From a virus: a stretch of 64,000 nucleotides of DNA. Each line of letters begins with the position of its first letter. Position 1 is the first letter of the stretch. The notes beneath the pieces were generated by a model, which was not told where the DNA came from, did no database searches, and saw only the letters and a program-made list of their open reading frames with translations. Location of the stretch: IMG/VR virus record IMGVR_UViG_3300017725_000001, positions 60,178 through 124,177 of that record; one strand, given 5' to 3'. Below are positions 16,778 to 25,481 of this stretch, piece after piece. Position numbers and translations under genes: made by a program.

Positions 16778-17570
16778 TAATAATTTTCTCTGTTAAATAT
16801 TTGTGTGTTTTTGGACCAGGATGTGTTTGATCTCTAGCCAGGTCTATCATTTCTTCTTGTGTGTAATATATTGATTTAATATCTTTTGGCTCGTAATCAT
16901 AAAACCAATGCTTTCGTCTTTCATTAGGTTGTAGTATAAAATACTTTGAATTTGGAAATGTTTGTTTTAATGCTAGTTCGAACATTTTAAATATTTTACC
17001 ATTACTGTTTTTAAAAGTTTCTCTTACTTCTTTTACTACTTTTGTATCTTTTTCTTTTGGTATCCAATAACGCATAAGCCAATTGGTATCATTTATACCC
17101 CAGAAGTCATTTAATATAATATACTTTGGATTTAAGTTTGTCAAGTCAAATAACTTATCTGCCATATCTGTAAGAGTATCAAAGTCACTTAAATTGAAAT
17201 GATCTAATCCAAGTTCTTTTGAAACTAAATAAGGTATTGATTTTTCATATGGTAATCCTGTACCAAGTAGTAAACTTGATCCTGCAAATAGTATTCCTAT
17301 ATTGGTTAAATCATCTGGTCCTCTATATCCATATTTGTTCCATGTATACTCAAAGTCTAATTTTGGATCGTTATCCCAATCAAGTTCTTGTATAGCACCA
17401 TGTGTAAAATGATCTGATCCACCTTCACCTACTTTACACTTGTTTCCTGTATCATGTCTTCCGTAATACTTTGTACTAGTATTTGGTTCTCTTATTTGTT
17501 TTTCAGGCCTTAGTGTTTGTTTGTAGTGATATCGTGAGTCTTGTTTATCTGGAAAGTCTTTTTCTATCAT
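16761..17570 (-). CDS. SGNH/GDSL-hydrolase-like protein
   Basis: A 269-residue protein. Block I reads ILFAGSSLLLGTGLPYEKSI (Ser at 98), where classic members have GDS. A C-terminal DQTHPGPKTHKYL supplies the Asp-x-x-His pair (247 and 250). The segment KYIILNDFWGINDTNW could hold the block-III Asn. SGNH enzymes are esterases, often deacetylating or acetylating carbohydrates. Spacing of catalytic blocks (about 150 residues) is normal. The missing GDS Asp makes activity uncertain. It overlaps both neighbours by 4-17 bases, so the cassette is translationally coupled. Confidence 0.6.
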   Translation of the reverse strand: MIEKDFPDKQDSRYHYKQTLRPEKQIREPNTSTKYYGRHDTGNKCKVGEGGSDHFTHGAIQELDWDNDPKLDFEYTWNKYGYRGPDDLTNIGILFAGSSLLLGTGLPYEKSIPYLVSKELGLDHFNLSDFDTLTDMADKLFDLTNLNPKYIILNDFWGINDTNWLMRYWIPKEKDTKVVKEVRETFKNSNGKIFKMFELALKQTFPNSKYFILQPNERRKHWFYDYEPKDIKSIYYTQEEMIDLARDQTHPGPKTHKYLTEKIINELSR

Positions 17571-18520
17571 ACTTTTATAATTCTGTTAGGATCTGGGTTA
17601 TCAATCATATGTTGTACTTTATCACTTACAAAGCCTGTAAATTGAAATGTTACTCTTGGAGTAAATCCAAAGTTGGCTGTACCATGTGGCATATTACACC
17701 AATCGTAAGTTATACAAGTACCTGCTTTATATCCTTGATGGTAAGTGTTACCAAACTGCCATACATGACCATAATCCCAATCTTGTAAATGAACTAGGAA
17801 TCTTCTTAATTTTAAAGGATTCTTGTCTGCACCTGCATCAGTCCATACTTTACGCCAACCTGGTCTTGCATATCTCATTTGTTGATCAATATGTATAGGT
17901 GTAACTTGTCCTAATTTTTGTATATGCATTCTTGACTGATGTACTTCTACTTCTAATGTATCAATCATTCGTAATAATATTTCATACTCTGGTGCAGGGT
18001 TACGTTGAGCATAATAATTCTCTTCACCTTCTTTAAACCTACTTCTTACAATCATATCATGATACATACTACTTACATCTTCTTTACCAGATGCATTTAG
18101 AACGTCTTGTATCTCACCGTCATGCAAGTCTTTGTCTTGTTTGCTTAAATTTCTATTTCTATAGTTTCCTATAGTCATTTCTTTTGAATGTTCTACTGCA
18201 TATCTAACTGCTGGTTCAAAGTCTCCTTCAAATCTACAAGGTATTACAAAGGTTTCTTCGTTTGGATCTGCAAATGGATCAAAATGCCAATTAGCACGTA
18301 ATTTATTATGTTCCCATCTACTTGGAACCCCATCTACTTTAAAGATGTTATCCATCTTCTTATGTTCTTCCATTTGTTCGTCACTATACATTACTTTTTC
18401 GTATGACTCGTCTTGTTGCGTTACACCTTCTTGTTTTGTATGTTCTGCTTTTTTAACTGCATCAACTAAATCATCAATTTTTTCACCACTATAATAATTT
18501 TTATCTGTTTTTTCTTTCAT
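17567..18520 (-). CDS. 2OG-Fe(II) oxygenase-like protein, 317 aa
   Basis: The C-terminal half has a His-x-Asp (TPIHIDQQMRYARPGW) and, about 85 residues later, a distal His followed by an Arg (CNMPHGTANFGFTPRVTFQF). Between them lies a beta-rich stretch (RRFLVHLQDWDYGHVWQFGN), matching the 2OG oxygenase jelly roll. The N-terminal 150 residues are charged, with a segment typical of soluble phage proteins and no known domain. It directly precedes the SGNH-like gene (four-base overlap) and follows another oxygenase (ATG overlapping the stop). Substrate unknown. Confidence 0.55.
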   Translation of the reverse strand: MKEKTDKNYYSGEKIDDLVDAVKKAEHTKQEGVTQQDESYEKVMYSDEQMEEHKKMDNIFKVDGVPSRWEHNKLRANWHFDPFADPNEETFVIPCRFEGDFEPAVRYAVEHSKEMTIGNYRNRNLSKQDKDLHDGEIQDVLNASGKEDVSSMYHDMIVRSRFKEGEENYYAQRNPAPEYEILLRMIDTLEVEVHQSRMHIQKLGQVTPIHIDQQMRYARPGWRKVWTDAGADKNPLKLRRFLVHLQDWDYGHVWQFGNTYHQGYKAGTCITYDWCNMPHGTANFGFTPRVTFQFTGFVSDKVQHMIDNPDPNRIIKV

Positions 18521-19107
18521 TATCTTTCCTTACAGTTTGGTAACGAATTTATAATTGTTTTAAGGTTAGCTTCAGTTAAATATAAGCTCATTAATATATG
18601 ATATATTCCACCTTCCATTGCAAAACTTCCATGTTGCTTACGAGTATTTAATACATACGGAACACCTGGTTTAAATTCTACACGTCTTTCTTCGTATAAA
18701 AAATTCCATTGATGTATTTCTGTTTTATTAAGTGGAATAAAAATTCTTATTTGTGGATTAAATCTAAATGCGTCTCTGTGCATAGTAAAGAAGCTACCAG
18801 CTTCTAATTTTACTGCTCTGCATCTAGCTAGGTCTGACCATTGTGTAAAAAAATCATATAATGCAGTACATTTTAATAAGTTTTCATTTACTGGTTGATC
18901 TTGCTCGTGTTTATTTTTATCTTCAAGTCCAAGTCCTTTTTCTGGACCTGTTAAGTTAATACCTTGTTTACCGTTAGGTCCTTTTTCCCATTCTAATCTC
19001 TCAAGTTCTTTTATTACTTGATCTGAATCTAACTTCTGGTTTAATTCTACTATATCGCCATAACTATTCAGTAGGGTTAATAGATTTATTGGATTTATAT
19101 CGTTCAT
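18520..19107 (-). CDS. 2OG-Fe(II) oxygenase, Asp/Asn hydroxylase-like, 195 aa
   Basis: Contains LEAGSFFTMHRDAFRFNPQI (His-x-Asp), then VEFKPGVPYVLNTRKQHGSF with the distal His, and IYHILMSLYL as the last core strand. This resembles the oxygenase at 2194-2862 in order and local wording (HRD ... YVLNTRKQHGSF against HRD ... YAINTRKVHYGF), so the two look like paralogues. Substrate unknown. The start codon lies inside the upstream 19064-19357 gene by 44 bases; the ATG has AAAAAATGAACG context with only a weak ribosome binding site. Confidence 0.65.
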   Translation of the reverse strand: MNDINPINLLTLLNSYGDIVELNQKLDSDQVIKELERLEWEKGPNGKQGINLTGPEKGLGLEDKNKHEQDQPVNENLLKCTALYDFFTQWSDLARCRAVKLEAGSFFTMHRDAFRFNPQIRIFIPLNKTEIHQWNFLYEERRVEFKPGVPYVLNTRKQHGSFAMEGGIYHILMSLYLTEANLKTIINSLPNCKER

Positions 19108-19357
19108 TTTTTGGTATCTCTCTTAATTTGTCCATTTTAGCAATATGTTCTATTCTCATAATTTGATGATACATTTTAATAACACCTTTAGGTGCATCTG
19201 CCTTCCATATCCAAGGAAATAATCCGTGTACTAAACTTTTAAATGCTATTACTAATAAAGACCATGTATTTTGAATACTATGCCACAAGTGATAAAAGTA
19301 GCCCCAACCTGTTTCTACTTTTAAATGATGAATTGCATTTCGAAACCATTGTGTCAT
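19064..19357 (-). CDS. Small hypothetical protein, 97 aa (DUF6356-like?)
   Basis: Reads MTQWFRNAIHHLKVETGWGY, then LWHSIQNTWSLLVIAFKSLV, then HGLFPWIWKADAPKGV. The repeated histidines, one possible membrane-facing helix (TWSLLVIAFKSLVHGLF) and the HxLFPxxW element remind me of the small DUF6356 capsule-associated family. That similarity is tentative. The gene starts one base after the stop of the upstream glycosyltransferase and is part of the modification cassette. It could anchor an enzyme to the membrane. Confidence 0.5.
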   Translation of the reverse strand: MTQWFRNAIHHLKVETGWGYFYHLWHSIQNTWSLLVIAFKSLVHGLFPWIWKADAPKGVIKMYHQIMRIEHIAKMDKLREIPKNERYKSNKSINPTE

Positions 19358-20449
19358 TTACTGGTCAGTGACCCTCTTTTTCATACTAGCAACAAATTGT
19401 TCACGTAACCATTCAAAGTCATTAATTTTAGTTAATGCTTCGTTATCGTCTTTGTTTGCTATTCCATATTCCTTGCCTTCTAATGCACCTTTTAAACAGT
19501 AACGACCAAAACGAGCTCCAACATCTGTGGTACACCATGTTTCTAATCTTTCATCTGTTTCTTTTTGTTTTTGGTTAGGATTAACTGAACTTGCTAGTTT
19601 AACACATTCACGGAATGCACTACGCCATGTTCTATATGGATCTTTATTAAATCTTGTAATGTTTGATACATCTGCAATAGGTTGATAAAAACTTGCACCA
19701 GTTGTATAATCTGGTAATTCGTGCCCTAGCTCTAATAATTGAACTTTTGGAAATAATTTAACACCACCATATCCATACTCTAATCCATTTACTGGATTTC
19801 TAGCACTCCATACATATGTTGTATTTTTTCTTTTACTCATTGGTGGAATATAGTCAAAACTAAAGTCACCCATAATGTCTGCATCTGCATCAACAATATA
19901 AACCATTTCAGTTTTTGCTAATTCACCTACACGTTTATGAGCATTACCAATACCTTCAACGTTCTTTACGTGTTGTGCATCTTTAAATCTGTTTTTTAAC
20001 TTTTGAAAATTCTCATCTGCTTCAGCTTCGTGGTAACTAATCATAAAGATATCAAATTCTGCAACGTGAAAACTTGCTACCAATTTATTTTCTACCTCAC
20101 CATGAGAAACTCCGTTAGTAGGAACTAATCTAACATCTCCCCAACTTACTGGTCTGTTTGTTCTTTTAACTACTCTAGGAAACGTGTGAATAACTTTTTT
20201 ACCTAAATCACTTGGCCTATAGTGCCAAGGAAATTTTGGGTTAACTTCAATTTCATCAAACACAACCCAAGCCATGTCTGCTTCATCTTTATACTTTTTT
20301 GCTAAATCTAAAATATCGTCTTCATCTTTTAATCTTATTGGTGTTTTAATAATTGGGTAACTTCCAAACATAAATTTTTTGAGTCTATCCCAAGGTGTGA
20401 CAACGTTCTGTCCTGTAAATTCTCTTTGGTTATTTTTTATATTAATCAT
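19358..20449 (-). CDS. Glycosyltransferase-like protein with DxD motif
   Basis: About 363 residues from the ATG at 20449. I chose that start because it sits eight bases inside the preceding gene and follows TTAAAGGCGATTGCA. The C-terminal 200 residues resemble a GT-A fold: EGIGNAHKRVGELAKTEMVY then IVDADADIMGDFSFDY supplies a DADAD metal-binding motif. The N-terminal 170 residues (WVVFDEIEVNPKFPWHYRPS) form a separate domain that I do not recognise. The likely role is transfer of a sugar to DNA, protein or surface glycan; no acceptor can be named. Its partner upstream is another GT-A-type enzyme. Confidence 0.6.
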   Translation of the reverse strand: MINIKNNQREFTGQNVVTPWDRLKKFMFGSYPIIKTPIRLKDEDDILDLAKKYKDEADMAWVVFDEIEVNPKFPWHYRPSDLGKKVIHTFPRVVKRTNRPVSWGDVRLVPTNGVSHGEVENKLVASFHVAEFDIFMISYHEAEADENFQKLKNRFKDAQHVKNVEGIGNAHKRVGELAKTEMVYIVDADADIMGDFSFDYIPPMSKRKNTTYVWSARNPVNGLEYGYGGVKLFPKVQLLELGHELPDYTTGASFYQPIADVSNITRFNKDPYRTWRSAFRECVKLASSVNPNQKQKETDERLETWCTTDVGARFGRYCLKGALEGKEYGIANKDDNEALTKINDFEWLREQFVASMKKRVTDQ

Positions 20450-21092
20450 TGCAATCGCCTTTAACTGTAAATGCACGTGTTCCTATATGTGCTATCTTGT
20501 CACTCAGTTCGTGACTTACATATACTTCATATCCTGCCTCATTAGCTCTTGTACAAAAATATACGTCCTCTCCTATTAAACTTGAATAATCCTCAGAGTA
20601 TTCAATCTTATAAAAAGGCGAAGATAGTTTTTTATAAACTTCTCTTTTTACTAACATCATTCCACTTCCAACAGCCCATACTTTTTCTACGCCTGTACCA
20701 GTAAAAACTCTGTCATCTAAATTGTTCTTACTTCTAAAAGCAACAGGTCTATGTGGTGGAACTCTTGTTGAATAATTTCCAGCAACAATATCTTTGTCTG
20801 CCGCTAATAATATATTTAGGGTATCTACTGGAAAGTTCATATCAGAATCAATCCACATAATGTGGGTACAATTTGTTTCTAATGCTTCAGATACTAACTG
20901 TTGTCTTTGCATAGTAACTTCACTACCCATATTAAAATGGAGAGAAGTTGCTAATCCAGCCTCACCACACTTTCGTTGAAGCATAGCAAGACTGTAAGCA
21001 AAAACCGCAGTAACATTATCTCGCACAGGAACGCAAATAGCTACATTAGCGGAGTTGTTTTTTTTATGATAAAATGATGGTGTTGATACCAT
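20442..21092 (-). CDS. Family-2-like glycosyltransferase, 216 aa
   Basis: A compact GT-A-type protein. After a short leader it reads VAICVPVRDNVTAVFAYSLA, then THIMWIDSDMNFPVDTLNIL with a DSD metal-binding motif, DIVAGNYSTR, and GEDVYFCTRANEAGYEVYV, where the GED acidic residue is the likely base. This order matches small phage glycosyltransferases related to family 2. It probably uses a nucleotide sugar; the acceptor is unknown. The ATG lies six bases after the stop of the upstream gene, and its own stop overlaps the next glycosyltransferase start. Confidence 0.72.
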   Translation of the reverse strand: MVSTPSFYHKKNNSANVAICVPVRDNVTAVFAYSLAMLQRKCGEAGLATSLHFNMGSEVTMQRQQLVSEALETNCTHIMWIDSDMNFPVDTLNILLAADKDIVAGNYSTRVPPHRPVAFRSKNNLDDRVFTGTGVEKVWAVGSGMMLVKREVYKKLSSPFYKIEYSEDYSSLIGEDVYFCTRANEAGYEVYVSHELSDKIAHIGTRAFTVKGDCND

Positions 21093-21097
21093 TCAGA

Positions 21098-21517
21098 TTA
21101 TTTTGCAGATGCTAAATCTGCTTGAAGTTCAGCTTCAATTTGTTGAACCTCATAATTTAATTGTTTAGCAATACTTGTAGCTTCTTTAACCGATGCCTTA
21201 AAAGCTTCATCTGGCAATGCAACCATATAAGCCATATGCTCTGGTTGTACCTTACCAATTGTAAGAATATCAATTGCCGCTAGTTTTGCTAATCTGTGTA
21301 CCCAATATTCTTCTTCAGTGGATTCAATATCTTTTGTAAGATCTTCTACATTATGTTCTGCAGAAAAATCTTTATAAATTGCTTCTAGTACTGGAAGATC
21401 TGGGTGTGATGTTTCACGAGCTTTCATTAGCTCTTGTGTAAGTACTTGTGCCTTTCTGGCTGGAGACGGGTGTGCTCCAAGTACGAACGTTTCAATCTCG
21501 TATCGAGTTCTAATCAT
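21098..21517 (-). CDS. Hypothetical protein, 139 aa
   Basis: Unrecognised. Starting at the ATG at 21517 (preceded by CACAGGAGAAAACA) it reads MIRTRYEIETFVLGAHPSPA. A longer in-frame start lies upstream but has no ribosome binding site. The protein is mostly helical and acidic, ending in a likely coiled coil (IAKQLNYEVQQIEAELQADL). It heads the modification cassette and has both early-type and late-type promoters upstream. Confidence 0.65.
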   Translation of the reverse strand: MIRTRYEIETFVLGAHPSPARKAQVLTQELMKARETSHPDLPVLEAIYKDFSAEHNVEDLTKDIESTEEEYWVHRLAKLAAIDILTIGKVQPEHMAYMVALPDEAFKASVKEATSIAKQLNYEVQQIEAELQADLASAK

Positions 21518-21558
21518 TGTTTTCTCCTGTGTTGAGTTTACTCTACTATTAGTCATAG

Positions 21559-21578
21559 TATTTATATAGTGTATTTAT
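21559..21578 (-). promoter_or_regulatory. Two tandem late promoter motifs
   Basis: Minus strand carries ATAAATA twice, at 21572-21578 and 21559-21565, 13 bases apart, upstream of the 21517 start. Confidence 0.7.
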
Positions 21579-21605
21579 TTTACATTAAAGTAAGCACGTT
21601 GTCAA
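21577..21605 (-). promoter_or_regulatory. Sigma-70 promoter overlapping the late motifs
   Basis: Minus strand TTGACA, 17-base spacer, TAAAAT. The -10 overlaps a late motif and the -35 lies in the loop and arm of the hairpin at 21589-21625. The modification cassette may be expressed both early and late. Confidence 0.6.
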
Positions 21606-21625
21606 GTATAAACAACGTGCTTACT
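21589..21625 (-). terminator. Fourteen-base-pair hairpin, possible terminator
   Basis: Arms AGTAAGCACGTTGT and ACAACGTGCTTACT are perfectly complementary with a nine-base loop. On the minus strand the stem follows TTTTA and is followed by TTAATG, so the U tract is weak. It lies after the 62-residue gene and overlaps the next promoter. Confidence 0.6.
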
Positions 21626-21646
21626 AAAATTATTTTATACAATTTC

Positions 21647-21835
21647 TTATGGGTGACCACCAGTTGCTGACGGATACTGCCAACCACCAAAGGTAGCTGA
21701 AAGTTTGATATTTGACGTCACTGACGGTGATATTGTGTTACCTAATTGGCTCAGTGATACTGTACCACTTAATCCAAAATAGTTACGCACAGTTGACATT
21801 GAAATTGTTGAACCGGTTGCTGGTAATGTCGACAT
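21647..21835 (-). CDS. Small fibre-region protein, 62 aa
   Basis: Reads MSTLPATGSTISMSTVRNYF at the start. The opening (MSxLPxxGxISMxxV) is typical of small phage structural or fibre-associated proteins. It is rich in Ser, Thr and Gly with no charged helices, and has its own late promoter and a strong hairpin after it. Its place at the end of the fibre block suggests a small virion component; exact role unknown. Confidence 0.6.
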   Translation of the reverse strand: MSTLPATGSTISMSTVRNYFGLSGTVSLSQLGNTISPSVTSNIKLSATFGGWQYPSATGGHP

Positions 21836-21856
21836 ATTATTCTCCTGTCAAATTGT

Positions 21857-21887
21857 AATTAACGTTAATTACAAGCATATTGCTTGT
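21857..21887 (-). repeat. Two adjacent inverted repeats in the 5' leader
   Basis: TAATTAACGTTAATTA (21857-21872) is a perfect 16-base palindrome. It is followed directly by ACAAGCA-TAT-TGCTTGT (21871-21887). Both lie between the late promoter and the ATG of the 62-residue gene. Confidence 0.6.
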
Positions 21888-21892
21888 AGTAT

Positions 21893-21899
21893 TATTTAT
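21893..21899 (-). promoter_or_regulatory. Late promoter motif for the 62-residue protein
   Basis: Minus strand TAGATAAATAATACTACA, 58-64 bases before the ATG. Confidence 0.65.
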
Positions 21900-21925
21900 C
21901 TATATAGCTCGTGTTATATAGCAGT

Positions 21926-23569
21926 TTATAATCTTTTCTTTAATTCTTCTATCTCTTTTTGTTGCTCTTTTATAGCTTCTATTAAAATACCTACTATATT
22001 ACCATATGCTACTGATTTCATTCCATCTGGAGCTGTATGTACTACTTGAGGCAATATTTCTTCTACTTCTTGTGCTATTACACCAGTACTATTTCTACCA
22101 TCTTTTTCAAAATGTACACCACGTAATTTACTTACTGTATCTACTGCATTTGTAATAGTTTCAATATTTCTTTTTAATCTTTTATCTGAGTATGCTGTAA
22201 CATCACCAGTTGCTGTAAAGTCACCTGTGTAACTACCACTCATTAAAAATTCTGTTCCACTTAATGATAATCCATTGCCTGCTGTATATGTTGTGTTTGT
22301 ATCAGTTGTAACATATCCTGCACCATTTGCTAATTGATTATTGTCTGTTGGAATTGTTGGTTTATTACTAAGGTCGCTATAATCACCTGACGTTGCTACT
22401 GTTGCAAAACTAGGAACACCTGATAAAGAGCTATAGTTTCCATCAAATACTTCACTTGCATTAGCTAGTTCTACCCAGTTACCTGCATGAGCAAAATATC
22501 CTTTGCCTGTTGCGTGTACATGAGCAAACATTCCATGATATGTACTTGCACTTGGAAGATCACCTATTGTTGCATAGACGTTAGCAAATAAAACTTTATT
22601 ACCGTTCATATCTAAATCTGAATTTGTAATTGTTCCACTTGCGTTTGCTGTTATTCTAGAATCTACTCTAGCATCTGTATAATATAAATTAGAGCCTTCT
22701 GCTAAATCTCCTGTATCTTTAGTACCTAACCAAGTATCTGCTGTACTTGTAAAATCTGCTGTAGCTAATTTTGTTGCTATTGAAGTTGTTATTGTTGTTG
22801 AGAAGTTTGCATCGTCACCAAGTGCCGCCGCTAATTCATTTAATGTATCTAATGTTGTTGGAGCTGTATCAACTAAATTTGATATTGCTGTATCTGTATA
22901 TGTTTCATATGCTGTAGTTATTGCTACTTCTCTAGTATCTGTATAAGTGTTAGCTGTACTAATTGCATCTGCTTCAGCTGTATCTGTATAAGTTTGATAT
23001 GCTGTAGTTATACTTGCTGTAGCTGTAGCAATTTCTGTATCTGTATATGAGTTTGCCGCTGTACTACCACTTGATGTAGATGACGCTATAGCTGATGTAT
23101 ATGCTGTAGTAATTGCTGTTTCACGTGTATCTGTATATGCTTTTGCATCTACTAGTGTGTTTGCTATTGCTGTAACATTATTATTAATTGCTGTTTCGTT
23201 GTTTATAATAGCTGTAGCATTATTTGATATCGCTGTAGCATTATTTGTAATGGCTGTAGCATTATTTGATATCGCTGTAGCATTATTTGATATTGCTGTA
23301 GTATTATTTGATATCGCTGTAGCATTAGATGCAATATTTGCTGTATTAGTAGCAATGTTTGCTGTATTAGTATTAACACTTGCTGTTAAACTTGCATTTG
23401 TTGCATTTTGAGATGGTATCTCAACATTCTGTAATGTAACTGTAGTACCATCATGCGTGAACACATCTACTCCATTAATTTGTAACTGATCTAAATTACT
23501 GTTTGTTAATAATGTTGCACTAGGATCTGCGTCGTGTAATACTATTTTGTTTCCAATTTTAAATGCCAT
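21926..23569 (-). CDS. Tail fibre with C-terminal S74 chaperone domain
   Basis: A 547-residue fibre. Residues 1-60 are a virion-attachment head. Residues 60-140 are a low-complexity coiled coil of repeated TAISNNATAISNN units. After that come fibre-shaft segments with the recurring LDTLNELAAALGDDANF motif. At the C-terminus, YSDKRLKRNIETI and STGVIAQEVEEILPQVV followed by KSVAYGNIVGILIEAIKE mark an S74 (endosialidase-type) intramolecular chaperone. That domain trimerises the fibre and cuts itself off. The segment containing TYHGMFAHVHATG and HAGNWVELA is shared with the fibre at 25482. Confidence 0.85.
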   Translation of the reverse strand: MAFKIGNKIVLHDADPSATLLTNSNLDQLQINGVDVFTHDGTTVTLQNVEIPSQNATNASLTASVNTNTANIATNTANIASNATAISNNTTAISNNATAISNNATAITNNATAISNNATAIINNETAINNNVTAIANTLVDAKAYTDTRETAITTAYTSAIASSTSSGSTAANSYTDTEIATATASITTAYQTYTDTAEADAISTANTYTDTREVAITTAYETYTDTAISNLVDTAPTTLDTLNELAAALGDDANFSTTITTSIATKLATADFTSTADTWLGTKDTGDLAEGSNLYYTDARVDSRITANASGTITNSDLDMNGNKVLFANVYATIGDLPSASTYHGMFAHVHATGKGYFAHAGNWVELANASEVFDGNYSSLSGVPSFATVATSGDYSDLSNKPTIPTDNNQLANGAGYVTTDTNTTYTAGNGLSLSGTEFLMSGSYTGDFTATGDVTAYSDKRLKRNIETITNAVDTVSKLRGVHFEKDGRNSTGVIAQEVEEILPQVVHTAPDGMKSVAYGNIVGILIEAIKEQQKEIEELKKRL

Positions 23570-23587
23570 TTATATATCCTCTACTAC

Positions 23588-23594
23588 TATTTAT
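23588..23594 (-). promoter_or_regulatory. Late promoter motif for the 21926-23569 fibre
   Basis: Minus strand CACCATAAATAGTAGTAG; overlaps the stop of the next fibre gene upstream. Confidence 0.65.
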
Positions 23595-25369
23595 GGTGTA
23601 CTTTGAAATTGAGAAGGTACAAGTTGTTGCCAATCTAGTCCATCCCAACCCTCAAACATCCTTGTTTCTGTGTTAAAATACATTTGTCCTTCTACTGGAC
23701 TTGCTGGTCTTTGTGCTGTAGTTCCTTTTGGTAAAACAAAGCTAGTTGATATTCTTGCATCTACTCTAGCATCTGTATAATATTTTCTAGTAGTACCTTC
23801 TGCTAAATCGTCTGTGGTACGAGTTGATAAATCTGCTGGTAACCCAGTTATTGTAGCACCTGTGAAATTAACACTACCACTAAATGTTGATGCACCATTT
23901 GAATCTATATCACCTGATACATTTCCGCCAAAGTTTGGAGTTCCACTTATTGAACCGTTATCTAGTACAGGGTTTCCGTTAGAGTTATAAATTACACCTT
24001 GTAATACCCCTACTACATTACCTGTATAAATTGGTGTTGAGTATTGCATATCAATTACTTTGGCACCAGTAGTTGGGTGAATTACTTCACCATGTAAGTC
24101 ACCGTCAAATTCATCAAAAGATGCTGTTTTGCCACCAATGCCTACATTGCCACTGGTGTTGTCCATAATAACATTGCCATTGGTATCATATAGTTTACCT
24201 TCAAATGCAGTAGCACTAATACTACTACCAAATGAAACGTGGCTACTATTTGTAGAGGCAATTCTAGCATCTGCATATGCGTTAACTTCATTTGCAAAAT
24301 TTACATATCCAAATTTACTTGTGCTACTGTCATATAAAAGAAAGTCTCCATTAGCAACGGTGTCGCCTGTAAAACCAATATCTGATAAACTTGTTGCAGT
24401 TAAACTATTATTGTTTGCTGTAATACGTGTATTGATTTCATCTTCATAGTTTACAAGTCCCCATTGTGATCCATCATACAATAGCATATCACCAGTAGCA
24501 GATGTATCTGTACTATCAACATCTGATAAACTTTGTATTCCATGATTTGAAATATCTGATACAGTACCTGTAACATTACCATCTAAGTCTGCATGAACAA
24601 TAGGTCCTGGTGTTGCATCATCTTCAATGATAAGTGTGCTACCAGTTCTATCATAAACTGCACCGTTCCAATTACCTAATGTACTTGTTCCAGTAAAATC
24701 TACACTACCTCCAGTAAATGTAGCAATGCCACTAATATTAGTAGTACCTGCATTTAATGTTGTTGCGGTTGCTGTATCAACTGTTAGGGCAGAATCTAAA
24801 TTACCGGTTCCGCTTTCTAAAATTTTATTTGCACCAGTTATATCGTAAACCGAACCGTTCCAATTACCTAGTGTAGTTCCATTAGTAGCATCAAACATTC
24901 CAGTAAGTGTAACTGTACCTGTATGCAAACCTGTTGAATTACCTATGTATTCAGCAGGTGTATTTGCATTACCAACTGTTAAAATATGTTTTGATGTATC
25001 TGTTGGATCTGCTGGCCAATAGCCAATATTTTCTGTTACTAAATTTGTTGTATGTATTGCACCACTTGGACTTGTTACATATATTGTTGTAGCATTTAGA
25101 GAATTTAATTCTAGTGTACCTTTTGTTAATGTACCATCTACTGCACTAATATCATTAAGAGAGTTTGATACTAAATTAATTCCTTCAATTAAAAAGAACT
25201 TTGCTGTAGATGAGTCACGAACAAGCCCAGAATATGTGCTTATACCTCTCTTTGATAAAAAACCAGAATCAACATCTTCTGATGAATCTTGATTAAGTAT
25301 TAGTAAAGGGTCTTTGACAGCAGATTCTGTGCTTTGTAAATTACTTACTTGTATCTTTCTAAATGCCAT
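23591..25369 (-). CDS. Tail fibre or adhesin protein, 592 aa
   Basis: Starts MAFRKIQVSNLQSTESAVKD, the same head style as the large fibre (MAFRQIKSPALANQAV). The body is a beta-rich repeat array of Asn/Thr/Gly segments (GNVTGTVSDISNHGIQSLSD). It includes two related units around TLGNWNG and two around GDFLLYDSS and GDMLLYDGS. Near the end, TTDDLAEGTTRKYYTDARVD is a motif shared by several fibres here, followed by EGQMYFNTETRMFEGWDGLD. No S74 domain is present. Role is inferred from composition and context: a host-contact fibre or its connector. Confidence 0.7.
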   Translation of the reverse strand: MAFRKIQVSNLQSTESAVKDPLLILNQDSSEDVDSGFLSKRGISTYSGLVRDSSTAKFFLIEGINLVSNSLNDISAVDGTLTKGTLELNSLNATTIYVTSPSGAIHTTNLVTENIGYWPADPTDTSKHILTVGNANTPAEYIGNSTGLHTGTVTLTGMFDATNGTTLGNWNGSVYDITGANKILESGTGNLDSALTVDTATATTLNAGTTNISGIATFTGGSVDFTGTSTLGNWNGAVYDRTGSTLIIEDDATPGPIVHADLDGNVTGTVSDISNHGIQSLSDVDSTDTSATGDMLLYDGSQWGLVNYEDEINTRITANNNSLTATSLSDIGFTGDTVANGDFLLYDSSTSKFGYVNFANEVNAYADARIASTNSSHVSFGSSISATAFEGKLYDTNGNVIMDNTSGNVGIGGKTASFDEFDGDLHGEVIHPTTGAKVIDMQYSTPIYTGNVVGVLQGVIYNSNGNPVLDNGSISGTPNFGGNVSGDIDSNGASTFSGSVNFTGATITGLPADLSTRTTDDLAEGTTRKYYTDARVDARISTSFVLPKGTTAQRPASPVEGQMYFNTETRMFEGWDGLDWQQLVPSQFQSTP

Positions 25370-25396
25370 TTTTGCTCCTACAGCTAATTATAATAC

Positions 25397-25403
25397 TATT
25401 TAT
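25397..25403 (-). promoter_or_regulatory. Late promoter motif for the 23591-25369 gene
   Basis: Minus strand GCGATAAATAGTATTA, 28-34 bases before the ATG. Confidence 0.7.
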
Positions 25404-25428
25404 CGCTTTTTAAAGTATTGTATAGTCA

Positions 25429-25463
25429 TTAAAAAAGCGAGTGTAATTTCTTACACTCGCTTT
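25429..25463 (-). terminator. Intrinsic terminator after the 25482-27527 fibre
   Basis: Thirteen-base-pair stem AAAGCGAGTGTAA / TTACACTCGCTTT with a GAAA loop, followed by TTTAATG. Strong, GC-rich core. Confidence 0.88.
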
Positions 25464-25481
25464 AATATATTAGTAATATAA

